A stretch of 64,000 bases of DNA from the NCBI GenBank assembly GCA_041665525.1, contig JBAYIS010000001.1:186001-250000 (forward strand). Direction: 5' to 3'. This DNA is from UBA8401 sp041665525 (GTDB lineage: Bacteria; Bacteroidota; Ignavibacteria; UBA10030; UBA8401). The notes under the pieces were generated by a model. The model saw nothing but the letters and a program-made list of their open reading frames with translations, was not told the origin of the DNA and searched no databases. The position numbers were made by a program, and so were the translations under genes. Positions 42,889 to 51,492 of the stretch are shown piece after piece (position 1 is the first letter of the stretch; every line of letters starts with the position of its first letter).

Positions 42889-44016
42889 ATGGATCTCATG
42901 CGCCCTACGTTTGCTCAAATCGACCTGCACGCTGTCAATACAAACCTGAAGCAGATCCGGAAGATCGTCGGAAAGCAGCCATTGATTATGGCTATGGTGA
43001 AAGGGAATGCATACGGTCACGGGATGATACCGGTAGCCCAATCGATTTTCCGAAGCGGATCCGCTCAATATTTCGGTGTTGCAATCGTTGAAGAAGGGAT
43101 TGAACTGCGAAAAGCGAAGATCAAACTCCCAATTCTCGTACTTACCTCCCCGCATAAAGAACAACTTGCATTGTTCGCCCGTTATAGTCTTGAAACAACT
43201 ATCTGCGATCTGTCAACTGCCTGTGCGCTGAATAATGCTGCCGGTAAACTTCGAAAAACTGTACCTGTTCATATAAAAATAGATACCGGCATGGGAAGGA
43301 TCGGTGTGAGTTCAACCGAAGCCGTCCGGTTCGTCGAAAAAATCCTGACACTGCCGAATCTTATTGTCAAAGGAATTTGGACGCATTTTGCATCTTCCGA
43401 TGAAAGGGATTTGCGATTCGCACATGAACAACTGAAAAACTTTCGTTCCATTGTAACGACTCTGGAATTGAAGGGAATTCACATTCCGTTGGTGCATTGC
43501 GCGAACAGCGGGGCTATTCTGCAAATGCCCGATTCCTATTTTGATATGGTTCGTCCCGGCATCATGATCTACGGTTATACTCCGGCGGCGGATATGAAGC
43601 TGAATTTCCGTCTGCTGCCGGCACTGGATTTCATCAGCAGGGTTGGATTTTTGAAATGTGTGGGAAAGGGGACAAGCATCAGTTATGGTAGGCGATATTA
43701 TACCAGGATGCCTTCCACGATTGCGAGCATCACTGTTGGATATGCTGACGGATATTTTCGTACATTGACCAACAAAGCATTTGTGCTCATCCGTGGGAAA
43801 AAATATCCGGTAGCGGGAACAGTCTGCATGGATCAGATCATGGCGGACACCGGATCAAATCCTGTTCGTGTTGGAGATGAAGTCGTGCTGATCGGAAAAC
43901 GGGGGAAAGAAGTCATCACAGCCTGGGACATAGCAAAAGCGGCAGGAACAATCCCGTATGAAGTGACGACTGCGATATCACAGCGAGTACCGAGAGTGTA
44001 TATCTATGGAAAATAA
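42889..44016 (+). CDS. alr: Alanine racemase
   Basis: I place the start at ATG 42889 (375 residues); ATG 42898 is an alternative, and the frame upstream runs through the atpC terminator and is not real. The PLP-lysine motif is MVKGNAYGHG (usual AKANAYGHG), the second catalytic Tyr lies in TSISYGRRYY, and AGTVCMDQIMAD is the conserved C-terminal segment. The enzyme makes D-alanine for peptidoglycan. The gene is followed by two others with overlapping ends, so it heads a small cell-envelope operon. Confidence 0.95.
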   Translation: MDLMRPTFAQIDLHAVNTNLKQIRKIVGKQPLIMAMVKGNAYGHGMIPVAQSIFRSGSAQYFGVAIVEEGIELRKAKIKLPILVLTSPHKEQLALFARYSLETTICDLSTACALNNAAGKLRKTVPVHIKIDTGMGRIGVSSTEAVRFVEKILTLPNLIVKGIWTHFASSDERDLRFAHEQLKNFRSIVTTLELKGIHIPLVHCANSGAILQMPDSYFDMVRPGIMIYGYTPAADMKLNFRLLPALDFISRVGFLKCVGKGTSISYGRRYYTRMPSTIASITVGYADGYFRTLTNKAFVLIRGKKYPVAGTVCMDQIMADTGSNPVRVGDEVVLIGKRGKEVITAWDIAKAAGTIPYEVTTAISQRVPRVYIYGK

Positions 44017-44968
44017 CGAAGAATATTTATTGCGCGCCCTCCGCCGCACCAGCAGCGGATTGACGGACAGTCTTATCCCTGCGCATGGTGCAAAACTGAC
44101 AAAACTGCTGCAAAAAATCGAGACATCCGAATCGGTGTCGTGGGAAGTGCAATCGTTGTTAAATGTGCAGGGATTCGGCAAATGTGCTCTTGCAATGGAA
44201 TGGCTTCTCGAACGGACACAACGGTCGAACGATTTTTTCTCGCCGGAACAATTTGAAAGCGATGTACTGCTGCTGAATGAGAAACTGTTTGAAGCATTTC
44301 TCAACCAGCCGTTCGATATGCCGGATTTTTCACGGACGTTCGAAGCGCCGGTCCGTCCTATCCAGCAGGACATCCAGGTCTCCGATGATGAATTTTTCGG
44401 ATCAAGCCATCACGTTCAACAGGAAGACCTACAAGCCTCAGTTCAACCGCCGGAACCGGAAGGATCGACGCAAACTTTTGCGGAACCGTCATGGGATACT
44501 TCTCAAGCATCCATAGATTCGTTCGAAGCGGCGCTTATTGCCGCGCCAACGGAACCGCAGCAAAGTTCATCGCAGCAAGATACTACTCCTGCACTTTCCG
44601 AAGCGATGACCCCGGATCTCTTTGAATCGGCGGAACGTGTTGCGCAGACAGCGATTGAATTTTTTGATAAGACCCCGGGTGAACGTCCAGTTGCAATGGC
44701 GGTCTTTCGCGTAACGGCTCGTGCTGCAGGGGAATCGGCGAAATCTGCCGGAAATGTTATTGTGCAGGAATTTTTTGACAGCATTTTAAAACTGATCGCG
44801 TATGCGGATGAACAGGGGAAGATAAAAAGTGATCCGTTTGCCGATATCATCCGGGATATTGGCGACCGACTTTCCGGTGCACTGAAAGAACAGCAAGGCG
44901 GAATAACGCATCTGAAAAACCTGACGATGTATGTCAGCAATCCCAAAGAACTTTTTTCTAAGAGATAA
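44006..44968 (+). CDS. Hypothetical protein with two helical ends and Gln/Pro/Ser linker
   Basis: This 320-residue protein overlaps the end of alr by 11 nt and ends 1 nt before the ManC start. Residues about 1-105 and 205-320 look alpha-helical; between them lies a low-complexity linker rich in Gln, Pro, Ser and acidic residues. There is no signal peptide or membrane segment. I do not recognise a family. Its fixed place between alr and a sugar-nucleotide gene suggests a cell-envelope link, but nothing in the sequence shows it. Confidence 0.65.
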   Translation: MENNEEYLLRALRRTSSGLTDSLIPAHGAKLTKLLQKIETSESVSWEVQSLLNVQGFGKCALAMEWLLERTQRSNDFFSPEQFESDVLLLNEKLFEAFLNQPFDMPDFSRTFEAPVRPIQQDIQVSDDEFFGSSHHVQQEDLQASVQPPEPEGSTQTFAEPSWDTSQASIDSFEAALIAAPTEPQQSSSQQDTTPALSEAMTPDLFESAERVAQTAIEFFDKTPGERPVAMAVFRVTARAAGESAKSAGNVIVQEFFDSILKLIAYADEQGKIKSDPFADIIRDIGDRLSGALKEQQGGITHLKNLTMYVSNPKELFSKR

Positions 44969-44969
44969 T

Positions 44970-46064
44970 ATGGAACAACAGCCAATTTATGCGGTGATCA
45001 TGGCGGGAGGTGTCGGTTCACGTTTCTGGCCCCGCAGCAGAGAAAAAAATCCGAAACAGTTGCTGGAGATCACCGGCGAAGGCACGATGATTCAAAATAC
45101 CGTCAAGCGGATGAAAGGATTCGTAGAAGAGAAGAATGTCTTTGTCGTAACCAATAAGTTACAGAAGAATGCAATCATTAAGCAGCTGCCGAATGTTCCT
45201 GCAGAAAACATTATCGTCGAACCGGTAGGAAGGAATACTGCTCCCTGCATCGGACTGGCAGCGCTCTTCATAGACCGCCTCGATCCGAAAGGAATCATGA
45301 TTGTGTTGCCGGCAGATCATATCATCGGCAACGAACCGGAATTTATCCGGGTGCTGAAAACAGCAGCGCAGGTTGCGCATATTACCGCCGGATTGGTGAC
45401 GATCGGCATCCATCCTACGCACCCCGAAACAGGATACGGATATATCCAGGCGAAGGACGCAAGCGAGGAGACCCAACCGGTGAATATCGATGGTGTTTTT
45501 GAAGTGAAAACCTTTGCGGAAAAACCGAATTATGCGATGGCGATCAAATTTCTGGAGAGCGGCGATTTCTACTGGAACAGCGGAATGTTCATCTGGCGGG
45601 TGGATACGATTCTGAATGAAATCCATCGCAGCCTTCCCGAATTGCATGGTCAGTTAATGAATCTCCAGCCGTCCATCGGGACTCCGTTATTTGAACAAAA
45701 TCTTGAAACTGTCTACGGACTTATCCGCGGCATCTCTATCGACTACGGCGTGATGGAAAAAGCACAACGTGTATATGTCGTTAAAGGAGATTTCGGATGG
45801 AATGACCTTGGATCATGGGATGAAGTGAACAGGATTTCAAAAAAGGATGAACAGGGAAATTATCATCACGGCAAAGTGATTTCCGTTAACTCCAAAAACA
45901 CTTATGTGCATACATCAGACAAATTGATTGCTGCGGTTGGGCTGGAAGATGTTATTATCATCAATACACCCGATGCAATTCTGGTGTGCAAAAAAGGAGC
46001 ATCGCAGGATGTGAAGGAAATCGTCGATCACTTGAAACGAAAACAGATGAATGAATATCTCTAA
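44970..46064 (+). CDS. manC: Mannose-1-phosphate guanylyltransferase
   Basis: The start is ATG 44970 (an in-frame start at 44931 would run through the previous gene). The 364-residue protein has the nucleotidyltransferase motif VIMAGGVGSRFWPRSR with KQLLEI, and GRNTAPCIGLAAL, LPADHII, FAEKPN, WNSGMFIW and GWNDLGSWDE. It makes GDP-mannose for glycans. The C-terminal phosphomannose-isomerase domain of bifunctional AlgA-type enzymes is absent, as is normal for this length. Confidence 0.93.
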   Translation: MEQQPIYAVIMAGGVGSRFWPRSREKNPKQLLEITGEGTMIQNTVKRMKGFVEEKNVFVVTNKLQKNAIIKQLPNVPAENIIVEPVGRNTAPCIGLAALFIDRLDPKGIMIVLPADHIIGNEPEFIRVLKTAAQVAHITAGLVTIGIHPTHPETGYGYIQAKDASEETQPVNIDGVFEVKTFAEKPNYAMAIKFLESGDFYWNSGMFIWRVDTILNEIHRSLPELHGQLMNLQPSIGTPLFEQNLETVYGLIRGISIDYGVMEKAQRVYVVKGDFGWNDLGSWDEVNRISKKDEQGNYHHGKVISVNSKNTYVHTSDKLIAAVGLEDVIIINTPDAILVCKKGASQDVKEIVDHLKRKQMNEYL

Positions 46065-46557
46065 TTCTTCAGTCCGCATTGTCCGTGATTCCAGACTTCG
46101 CTTGGTTCAGCGGCAGGTCTGGAATTTCTTTTTGTCCGTATTTCTCGGTGTGATAATCACATCCTGTGCATCATCCCCGCGGTTTACCAAGGACCGGTTC
46201 TCCGAGCCGAGGGTCTCATCAACAAAACCGGCAGCTTCTTCAACAAACGGCAAAGCGACCACGTACAAAGGGATAGCATCGTACTATGCGCATGATTTTC
46301 ACGGTAAGAAAACTGCGAACGGAGAAATTTTTGATATGCATGGGCTTACAGCTGCTCACCGTTCATTTCCGTTCAATACAAAAGTGAAGGTGACGAACAA
46401 TGATAACGGCAGGGCATGTATCATACGCGTGAATGACCGAGGACCGTTCAAATTGGAAAGAATCATGGACCTGTCGCTCGGTGCAGCAGAAGCGTTGGAT
46501 ATGATGAAAACAGGGACTGCCAATGTTACACTGGAAGTTCTTGAGTGGGGAGAATAG
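46051..46557 (+). CDS. rlpA: RlpA-like septal lytic transglycosylase lipoprotein
   Basis: This 168-residue protein overlaps manC by 14 nt. It has a lipoprotein signal (GVIITSC, Cys39), a Ser/Thr/Lys linker and the double-psi beta-barrel of RlpA: GIASYYAHDFHGKKTANGE, LTAAHRSFPFNTKV, VNDRGPF and DLSLGAAEAL. RlpA cleaves naked glycan strands of peptidoglycan. No SPOR domain is present, so septal targeting would need another mechanism. Confidence 0.9.
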   Translation: MNISNSSVRIVRDSRLRLVQRQVWNFFLSVFLGVIITSCASSPRFTKDRFSEPRVSSTKPAASSTNGKATTYKGIASYYAHDFHGKKTANGEIFDMHGLTAAHRSFPFNTKVKVTNNDNGRACIIRVNDRGPFKLERIMDLSLGAAEALDMMKTGTANVTLEVLEWGE

Positions 46558-46634
46558 AACAACAAAATAGAGACTTCTGAAAAGCTAACTGAGTTACTGG
46601 ACGCGATGGTGTTTATCGGGACATCCATCCTCAT

Positions 46635-47522
46635 TTATTCAGTTTTTATCGCATCTTCATACGCTGTTTGATGCGCTTGATCCACCTGGATCAATAATTG
46701 GTAAACACTCTTGTCGCCGTACCCCTTGAACACTTCCGCTAATTCCCCATACTTCGTATCAAAAAAATTCTTAAAGAGTATTGCACGAGGATTCGAGCTT
46801 TGTTTTAATGTTACGATGTTATTGATAAGGAAAAGCATATTTTCATACGCTTTTCCCGGCTTCGTTGCTTTCAGATCCAATCCTTTAAAGTGATAGGAAT
46901 ACCATCCCTCACGGAACGGTTGGTTATTTGGATTCAGGATTTCTTCGAGAAGATTGTATTTGCTGTAATTCGATCCGGTTCCTCGATCCCATCCCGATGC
47001 ATTGGAAGGTGCCTGGTTGCATAAGTTGAATGCTTTCCGGAAATATTCTGTACCGCTCAGTTTGTCATACGAATCATAATCAAATCCCAGAATAAGGTAC
47101 ACGTAGAAGTCCAAAAAATCTGTCAGCGGATCATAGATTGCTTCATTCCTGAAAAGCGGTTGCCCATCCACGTAAACAAAATCCCATTTGTCATCAAAGA
47201 TGCGAAGCATTGGAGTATTCTTTGATGATCTATCCTTCCCGACGTAGATCGGACGGGAACTGCCGATAAAGGCCTGGGCCTTGTACGAATTGCCATCCGA
47301 GGCAGAAGTAAAAAAAATATTGATCGTGCATTTTATTTTCTCTCCACCGAGATCATCTGTTGACCATTTCTGAGAATTAATGTAGTTTTCCACATCGCGT
47401 TCGAAATGAACCAGCTTTTCTTTCGCAGCAGAGACCTGATCGAAGTTTACCGAAACATCGCATTCTACTTGCGCATATCCTAAGAGCGGTACCGTAATAA
47501 AAATCATCAGCAGTCGTAGCAT
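46635..47522 (-). CDS. porD: PorD family (DUF4835) type IX secretion protein
   Basis: This 295-residue protein has a signal peptide (cleavage near GYAQ) and the DUF4835 pattern: CDVSVNFDQV, KWSTDDL, IKCTINIFF, PLFRNEAIYDPLTDFLDFY and GREGWYS-like WYSYHFKGLDL. DUF4835 is the PorD family, a periplasmic T9SS component in Bacteroidota. Its presence agrees with the T9SS sorting tails at the start of the window. It starts only 23 nt from the divergent PorV-like gene. Confidence 0.88.
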   Translation of the reverse strand: MLRLLMIFITVPLLGYAQVECDVSVNFDQVSAAKEKLVHFERDVENYINSQKWSTDDLGGEKIKCTINIFFTSASDGNSYKAQAFIGSSRPIYVGKDRSSKNTPMLRIFDDKWDFVYVDGQPLFRNEAIYDPLTDFLDFYVYLILGFDYDSYDKLSGTEYFRKAFNLCNQAPSNASGWDRGTGSNYSKYNLLEEILNPNNQPFREGWYSYHFKGLDLKATKPGKAYENMLFLINNIVTLKQSSNPRAILFKNFFDTKYGELAEVFKGYGDKSVYQLLIQVDQAHQTAYEDAIKTE

Positions 47523-47545
47523 TTCACAACCTTTCAGGGAATGTT

Positions 47546-48361
47546 ATGCATCAATATAAAATTTTCACTCTCTTCTTTCAAGTTATTCTCACCGTAAACA
47601 CACTCTACTGCGGATTTGAACGGACATCGCAGCCGACGCAGGTTTTTAGTAGAGGTATGTCAGGATCGGCCTTCTTTTCCGAACAGCAGGCATGGATAAA
47701 CCCTGCATCTATTGCACATGTTCCGTCCTTTCGGACGAGTATGTTCTACTCACCGTCGCCGTTCCAGTTATCGCAGCTTTCGAATTATGGCGTGATAACA
47801 TCAAGTCCGTTTTGGATTGCATCGGCAGCAGTCGGCTTTTCTTCTTTTGGATTTTCGCTCTATCGGGAAAGTACCGGATCAATCGTTCTTGGTTCAGCGA
47901 TCAATGAACATATCGCGGCGGGAGTTGGTATTCATTTGTGTCATCTTTCGATAGAAAAGTATGGATCATCAACCAAAGGTGTAATGGATATCGGTATGAT
48001 CTATTCTCTCAATGAACAGGTAAATATAGGACTGGTGTTGAATAACCTTTCCGGTGCATCGTTCGGCGGTGATGATGACATTCCCAGAGTGATTACTTCG
48101 GGCATTTCGTATTCATTTTCAGAACAAGCGGCGATCCATATGGATGTTGTTAAAGATGTACGGTTTGCCGCAGCGTATCGCGCTGGATTCGACATTCGCC
48201 TGCATGACTATATCGTCGTCAATGCCGGAACGCGTTCTGATGCATCACAACTGTGCGGAGGTATCGGGATTGTTATTCCCGATTGGCAGATCGACTACGG
48301 GATTACAACACATACCGAGCTTGGCCTGACGCATTCCATCGGCATTACATTTCATCCATAA
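47546..48361 (+). CDS. PorV/PorQ-like outer-membrane beta-barrel protein
   Basis: This 271-residue protein has an N-terminal signal and then the PorV/PorQ-type pattern, with AFFSEQQAWINPASIA (an N-P motif typical of these T9SS shuttle barrels), repeated SFGFSLY/GVGIHL strands, and LNEQVNIGLVLNNLSG. PorV carries T9SS cargo from the translocon to the attachment complex; PorQ-type relatives have similar sequences, so I do not choose between them. It is divergent from porD and followed 7 nt later by another envelope gene. Confidence 0.8.
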   Translation: MHQYKIFTLFFQVILTVNTLYCGFERTSQPTQVFSRGMSGSAFFSEQQAWINPASIAHVPSFRTSMFYSPSPFQLSQLSNYGVITSSPFWIASAAVGFSSFGFSLYRESTGSIVLGSAINEHIAAGVGIHLCHLSIEKYGSSTKGVMDIGMIYSLNEQVNIGLVLNNLSGASFGGDDDIPRVITSGISYSFSEQAAIHMDVVKDVRFAAAYRAGFDIRLHDYIVVNAGTRSDASQLCGGIGIVIPDWQIDYGITTHTELGLTHSIGITFHP

Positions 48362-48368
48362 AAAGAGA

Positions 48369-50309
48369 ATGAAAATGAAAATGTTCAAATATTATTTTCT
48401 CTTTTTCCCCCTCCTCATACGCGCACAGAATACAGTCCATTCTCTGGACCAAGATTTGATGGAAGAGTTCATGAATTCTGATAGTGAAGAACAAGATGTG
48501 CAGGCAAAAGGAGAGGAACTGGATTTCCTGCTTTCCCATCCCGTAAATATTTCCGAACCTCATTTTGATGAGTTGTTGAAGATACCGTTTGTCTCTCCGC
48601 TTCTTGCAGAATCGATTATTCGATTTACCGATACCAACTCCGTTACGAAGATCAGTCAACTGGAGGATGTTTTTTTGATGACACCGGTTCTTTTAGCAAA
48701 GATCACTCCATTTATTACCGTGGAGCAACGTGAAGCGAAAAAGAGTCTTTGGTCATCAATGCCGATTAAAGCGGTTTCACGTTCCAGGTTGGAACGACGA
48801 TTTCAGGGAACGAAAGGATTTGCTGAAGGGAAATACAGCGGGGATAGGAATGGAATATATCAGCGCATCCGTCTGGGGAATGCTGATTATGAACTGGCAG
48901 CTGTTTCGGAAAAGGATGCAGGGGAGAATTATGCAAATGCATTCGTATCTGGTTACGTGAGCATACGGAAATTAGCAAATATAGAGGATCTTGTGATTGG
49001 GAATTTTATGATTGCTTCATCGCAAGGCATGGTTTTTTCCCGTTCGATGAAACCCGGCAAAGGGGCAAATGCTGCGGATCAGGCTATGCAAAAAGGAAAG
49101 AAAATTATCCCCGTCACTTCGACGGATGAATTTCGTTTCTTCCAGGGTGCGGCAGCAAGGATACGGTACGATGGAATAAGCATGATCGGATTTTATTCGA
49201 AAAGAACTTTGCCTGCGTCCGTTGATCCGAATGGGTCGATAAAGAGTTTTTATACATCCGGATTGTACCGCACCTCCGATGAAAAAGAAAAAATAAATAC
49301 TGTTGGTGAGGTTGTAACGGGCGGTGTTCTGGAATACTCACCGGATGGAAAGTCAACAGTTGGTATGACAGCGCTGAATGTTCATTATTCAAAGTCACTT
49401 CCGCCAAATGTGCTTGATCTTCACGGAAAGAGTTCACTTTCTGCGGGAAGTGTTTCCTGGCTTATTCCTCTTGCCGGATTCACTTCCTTTGGAGAAATTG
49501 CGTCGAACGATGGGAAATCCTACAGCCGGTCCATTGGCGCCGCAATAAGTATTTCAAAATCAATTTCTGCAGGATATCATCATCGATCGTATTCCGGCAA
49601 ATATCGTAATCCGTTTGCACATCCTTTCGGGGAGTTGAGCGATATCAGTGACGGAGAACAGGGGAACTATCTCGGTGTTGAATTCATGGTGGAAAAAGCT
49701 TCGATCAGTTTTTATGCGGATCATTTCACCCAGCCGGCGCGATCAGATGGTTTTCCGGCGTTTGGCAAGGAAACCTTTATCGCATGTTCTCTTCCTATCG
49801 GCCCTTCTTTGGAGTCGATGATTCAATTACGTCGAAAGTCATTTTCCTCATCGGTAGAAAAAATTCAAACAAATTACCGGTTGACAAATAATATCAAAGT
49901 CTTCTCAGGATTAAGCATTTCTCATAGGATAGAAGTCGTTACAGTAACTAGCGAGATTACTCAACCTCCTGAACATGGGACGTTGACATTTCTCGATGCA
50001 TCATTTAATGATACACAGAATGGAATTCGGTTGAAATCCAGAATAGTATTTTTTGATACACACTCATACGATTCCCGTCTATATCAATATGAATCCGATG
50101 TTGCCGGGAATTATTCAAATCCGCCATTATATGGCAAAGGAATTCGTTGGTATCTGGTTGCAGGATACGAGATCATTGATAATTTCACACTGTCACTCAA
50201 ATACTCTGAAACGAAAAAACTTCATGAAGTAGTACTGGGAAGCGGAGATGATGTAATCCGCGGAAACCTGGAGAGCCGTATCGCAATGCAATTAGATTTT
50301 CAGATGTAG
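48369..50309 (+). CDS. Helix-hairpin-helix plus beta-barrel outer-membrane protein
   Basis: This 646-residue protein has a signal peptide (LLIRAQ), then ComEA-like helix-hairpin-helix segments (about 50-120: VNISEPHFDELLKIPFVSP, ISQLEDVFLMTPVLLAKI). The rest is a long beta-rich region of alternating strands, as in an outer-membrane barrel. HhH usually binds DNA, so a link to DNA uptake is possible, but this architecture is a common uncharacterised one in Ignavibacteria/Chlorobi. It is cotranscribed with the PorV-like gene. Confidence 0.75.
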   Translation: MKMKMFKYYFLFFPLLIRAQNTVHSLDQDLMEEFMNSDSEEQDVQAKGEELDFLLSHPVNISEPHFDELLKIPFVSPLLAESIIRFTDTNSVTKISQLEDVFLMTPVLLAKITPFITVEQREAKKSLWSSMPIKAVSRSRLERRFQGTKGFAEGKYSGDRNGIYQRIRLGNADYELAAVSEKDAGENYANAFVSGYVSIRKLANIEDLVIGNFMIASSQGMVFSRSMKPGKGANAADQAMQKGKKIIPVTSTDEFRFFQGAAARIRYDGISMIGFYSKRTLPASVDPNGSIKSFYTSGLYRTSDEKEKINTVGEVVTGGVLEYSPDGKSTVGMTALNVHYSKSLPPNVLDLHGKSSLSAGSVSWLIPLAGFTSFGEIASNDGKSYSRSIGAAISISKSISAGYHHRSYSGKYRNPFAHPFGELSDISDGEQGNYLGVEFMVEKASISFYADHFTQPARSDGFPAFGKETFIACSLPIGPSLESMIQLRRKSFSSSVEKIQTNYRLTNNIKVFSGLSISHRIEVVTVTSEITQPPEHGTLTFLDASFNDTQNGIRLKSRIVFFDTHSYDSRLYQYESDVAGNYSNPPLYGKGIRWYLVAGYEIIDNFTLSLKYSETKKLHEVVLGSGDDVIRGNLESRIAMQLDFQM

Positions 50310-50332
50310 CGAATTTTCTGTAAATTAGGACA

Positions 50333-51460
50333 ATGAAATCTTCTGAAAAAAATAAGACAGTAATTCTTGGAATGTCCGGCGGCGTGGATTCGTCTGTCTG
50401 TGCTGCTCTTTTGGTAGAACAGGGATATTCCGTTATCGGTGTGACGATTAAAACGTTCAATTATGACGATGTTGGCGGAACGATAGAGGGAGATAAGAGC
50501 TGCTGTTCGCTGGACGGCATCAATGATGCCCGGTTGATTGCAGCCAAACTCGGCTTTCCACATTATGTAATGGACTTTTCTGAAGTCTTTGGCGCGCAAG
50601 TGATCGATAATTTTATCGACGAATATATGCACGGCAGAACCCCGAATCCCTGCGTTATCTGCAATCGGAAAATTAAATGGGAAGAATTGCTGCGGAAGGG
50701 GAAACAACTTGGCGCTGATTACGTTGCGATGGGACATTATGCAAAACTGCGTGTTGATGAATCAACGAAAAGGTATGTTGTTTCTCGGGGGAAGGATGTG
50801 AAGAAGGACCAATCCTATATGTTGTGGAATGTCACGCAAGAGTCGCTGGATCATACGCTCTTCCCTTTGGCGGATTATACGAAGGAGGAGGTCAGGGCGC
50901 TTGCCGTGAAATTTGGATTGCGGACTGCAGCGAAAGGTGAAAGCTTTGAGATCTGTTTCATAACGGATAATAATTATGAACGGTTTTTAAAGCATAAACT
51001 GCCGGATCTGGAGAAGAAGGTTGCCGGCGGAAATATTGTAATGAACGGTGAAAAGGTTGGTGAACATACAGGATTTCCGTTCTATACCGTAGGACAAAGA
51101 AAAGGGTTGGGCATCGCCCATCCCGATCCGCTCTATGTAACATCTATTGACTATCAGAACAATAGTATCACTGTCGGTTATGAAGCTGAGCTGCTGCACC
51201 GTCAACTAACGGCGTCAAAATTGAATCTGATCAAGTACAGCAATCTTCATGAAGGGAAACGGCTGACAGTAAAGATACGCTATAAAGATACTGACGAGTC
51301 TGCCATTGTGACCCAGTTGGACGGCAGCGGTAACGGGGACGGACGTGTATCAATTGAATTTGAAAAACCGAAGCGTGCCATCACTCCGGGACAGTCTGTC
51401 GTGTTTTATGAGGGAGAAGATCTCGTCGGCGGGGCAATCATCGATCAGGCGCTTCGTTGA
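50333..51460 (+). CDS. mnmA: tRNA-specific 2-thiouridylase MnmA
   Basis: This 375-residue protein has the PP-loop GMSGGVDSSV, the first catalytic cysteine in PNPCVICNRKIK and the second in SFEICFITDN, plus QKKGLGI-like VGQRKGLGIAHP and the C-terminal barrel. It adds sulfur to U34 of certain tRNAs. The gene is complete and typical. Confidence 0.97.
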   Translation: MKSSEKNKTVILGMSGGVDSSVCAALLVEQGYSVIGVTIKTFNYDDVGGTIEGDKSCCSLDGINDARLIAAKLGFPHYVMDFSEVFGAQVIDNFIDEYMHGRTPNPCVICNRKIKWEELLRKGKQLGADYVAMGHYAKLRVDESTKRYVVSRGKDVKKDQSYMLWNVTQESLDHTLFPLADYTKEEVRALAVKFGLRTAAKGESFEICFITDNNYERFLKHKLPDLEKKVAGGNIVMNGEKVGEHTGFPFYTVGQRKGLGIAHPDPLYVTSIDYQNNSITVGYEAELLHRQLTASKLNLIKYSNLHEGKRLTVKIRYKDTDESAIVTQLDGSGNGDGRVSIEFEKPKRAITPGQSVVFYEGEDLVGGAIIDQALR

Positions 51461-51492
51461 ATTGTAGTCCGTATTGTCGAAGGATTTTCTAA

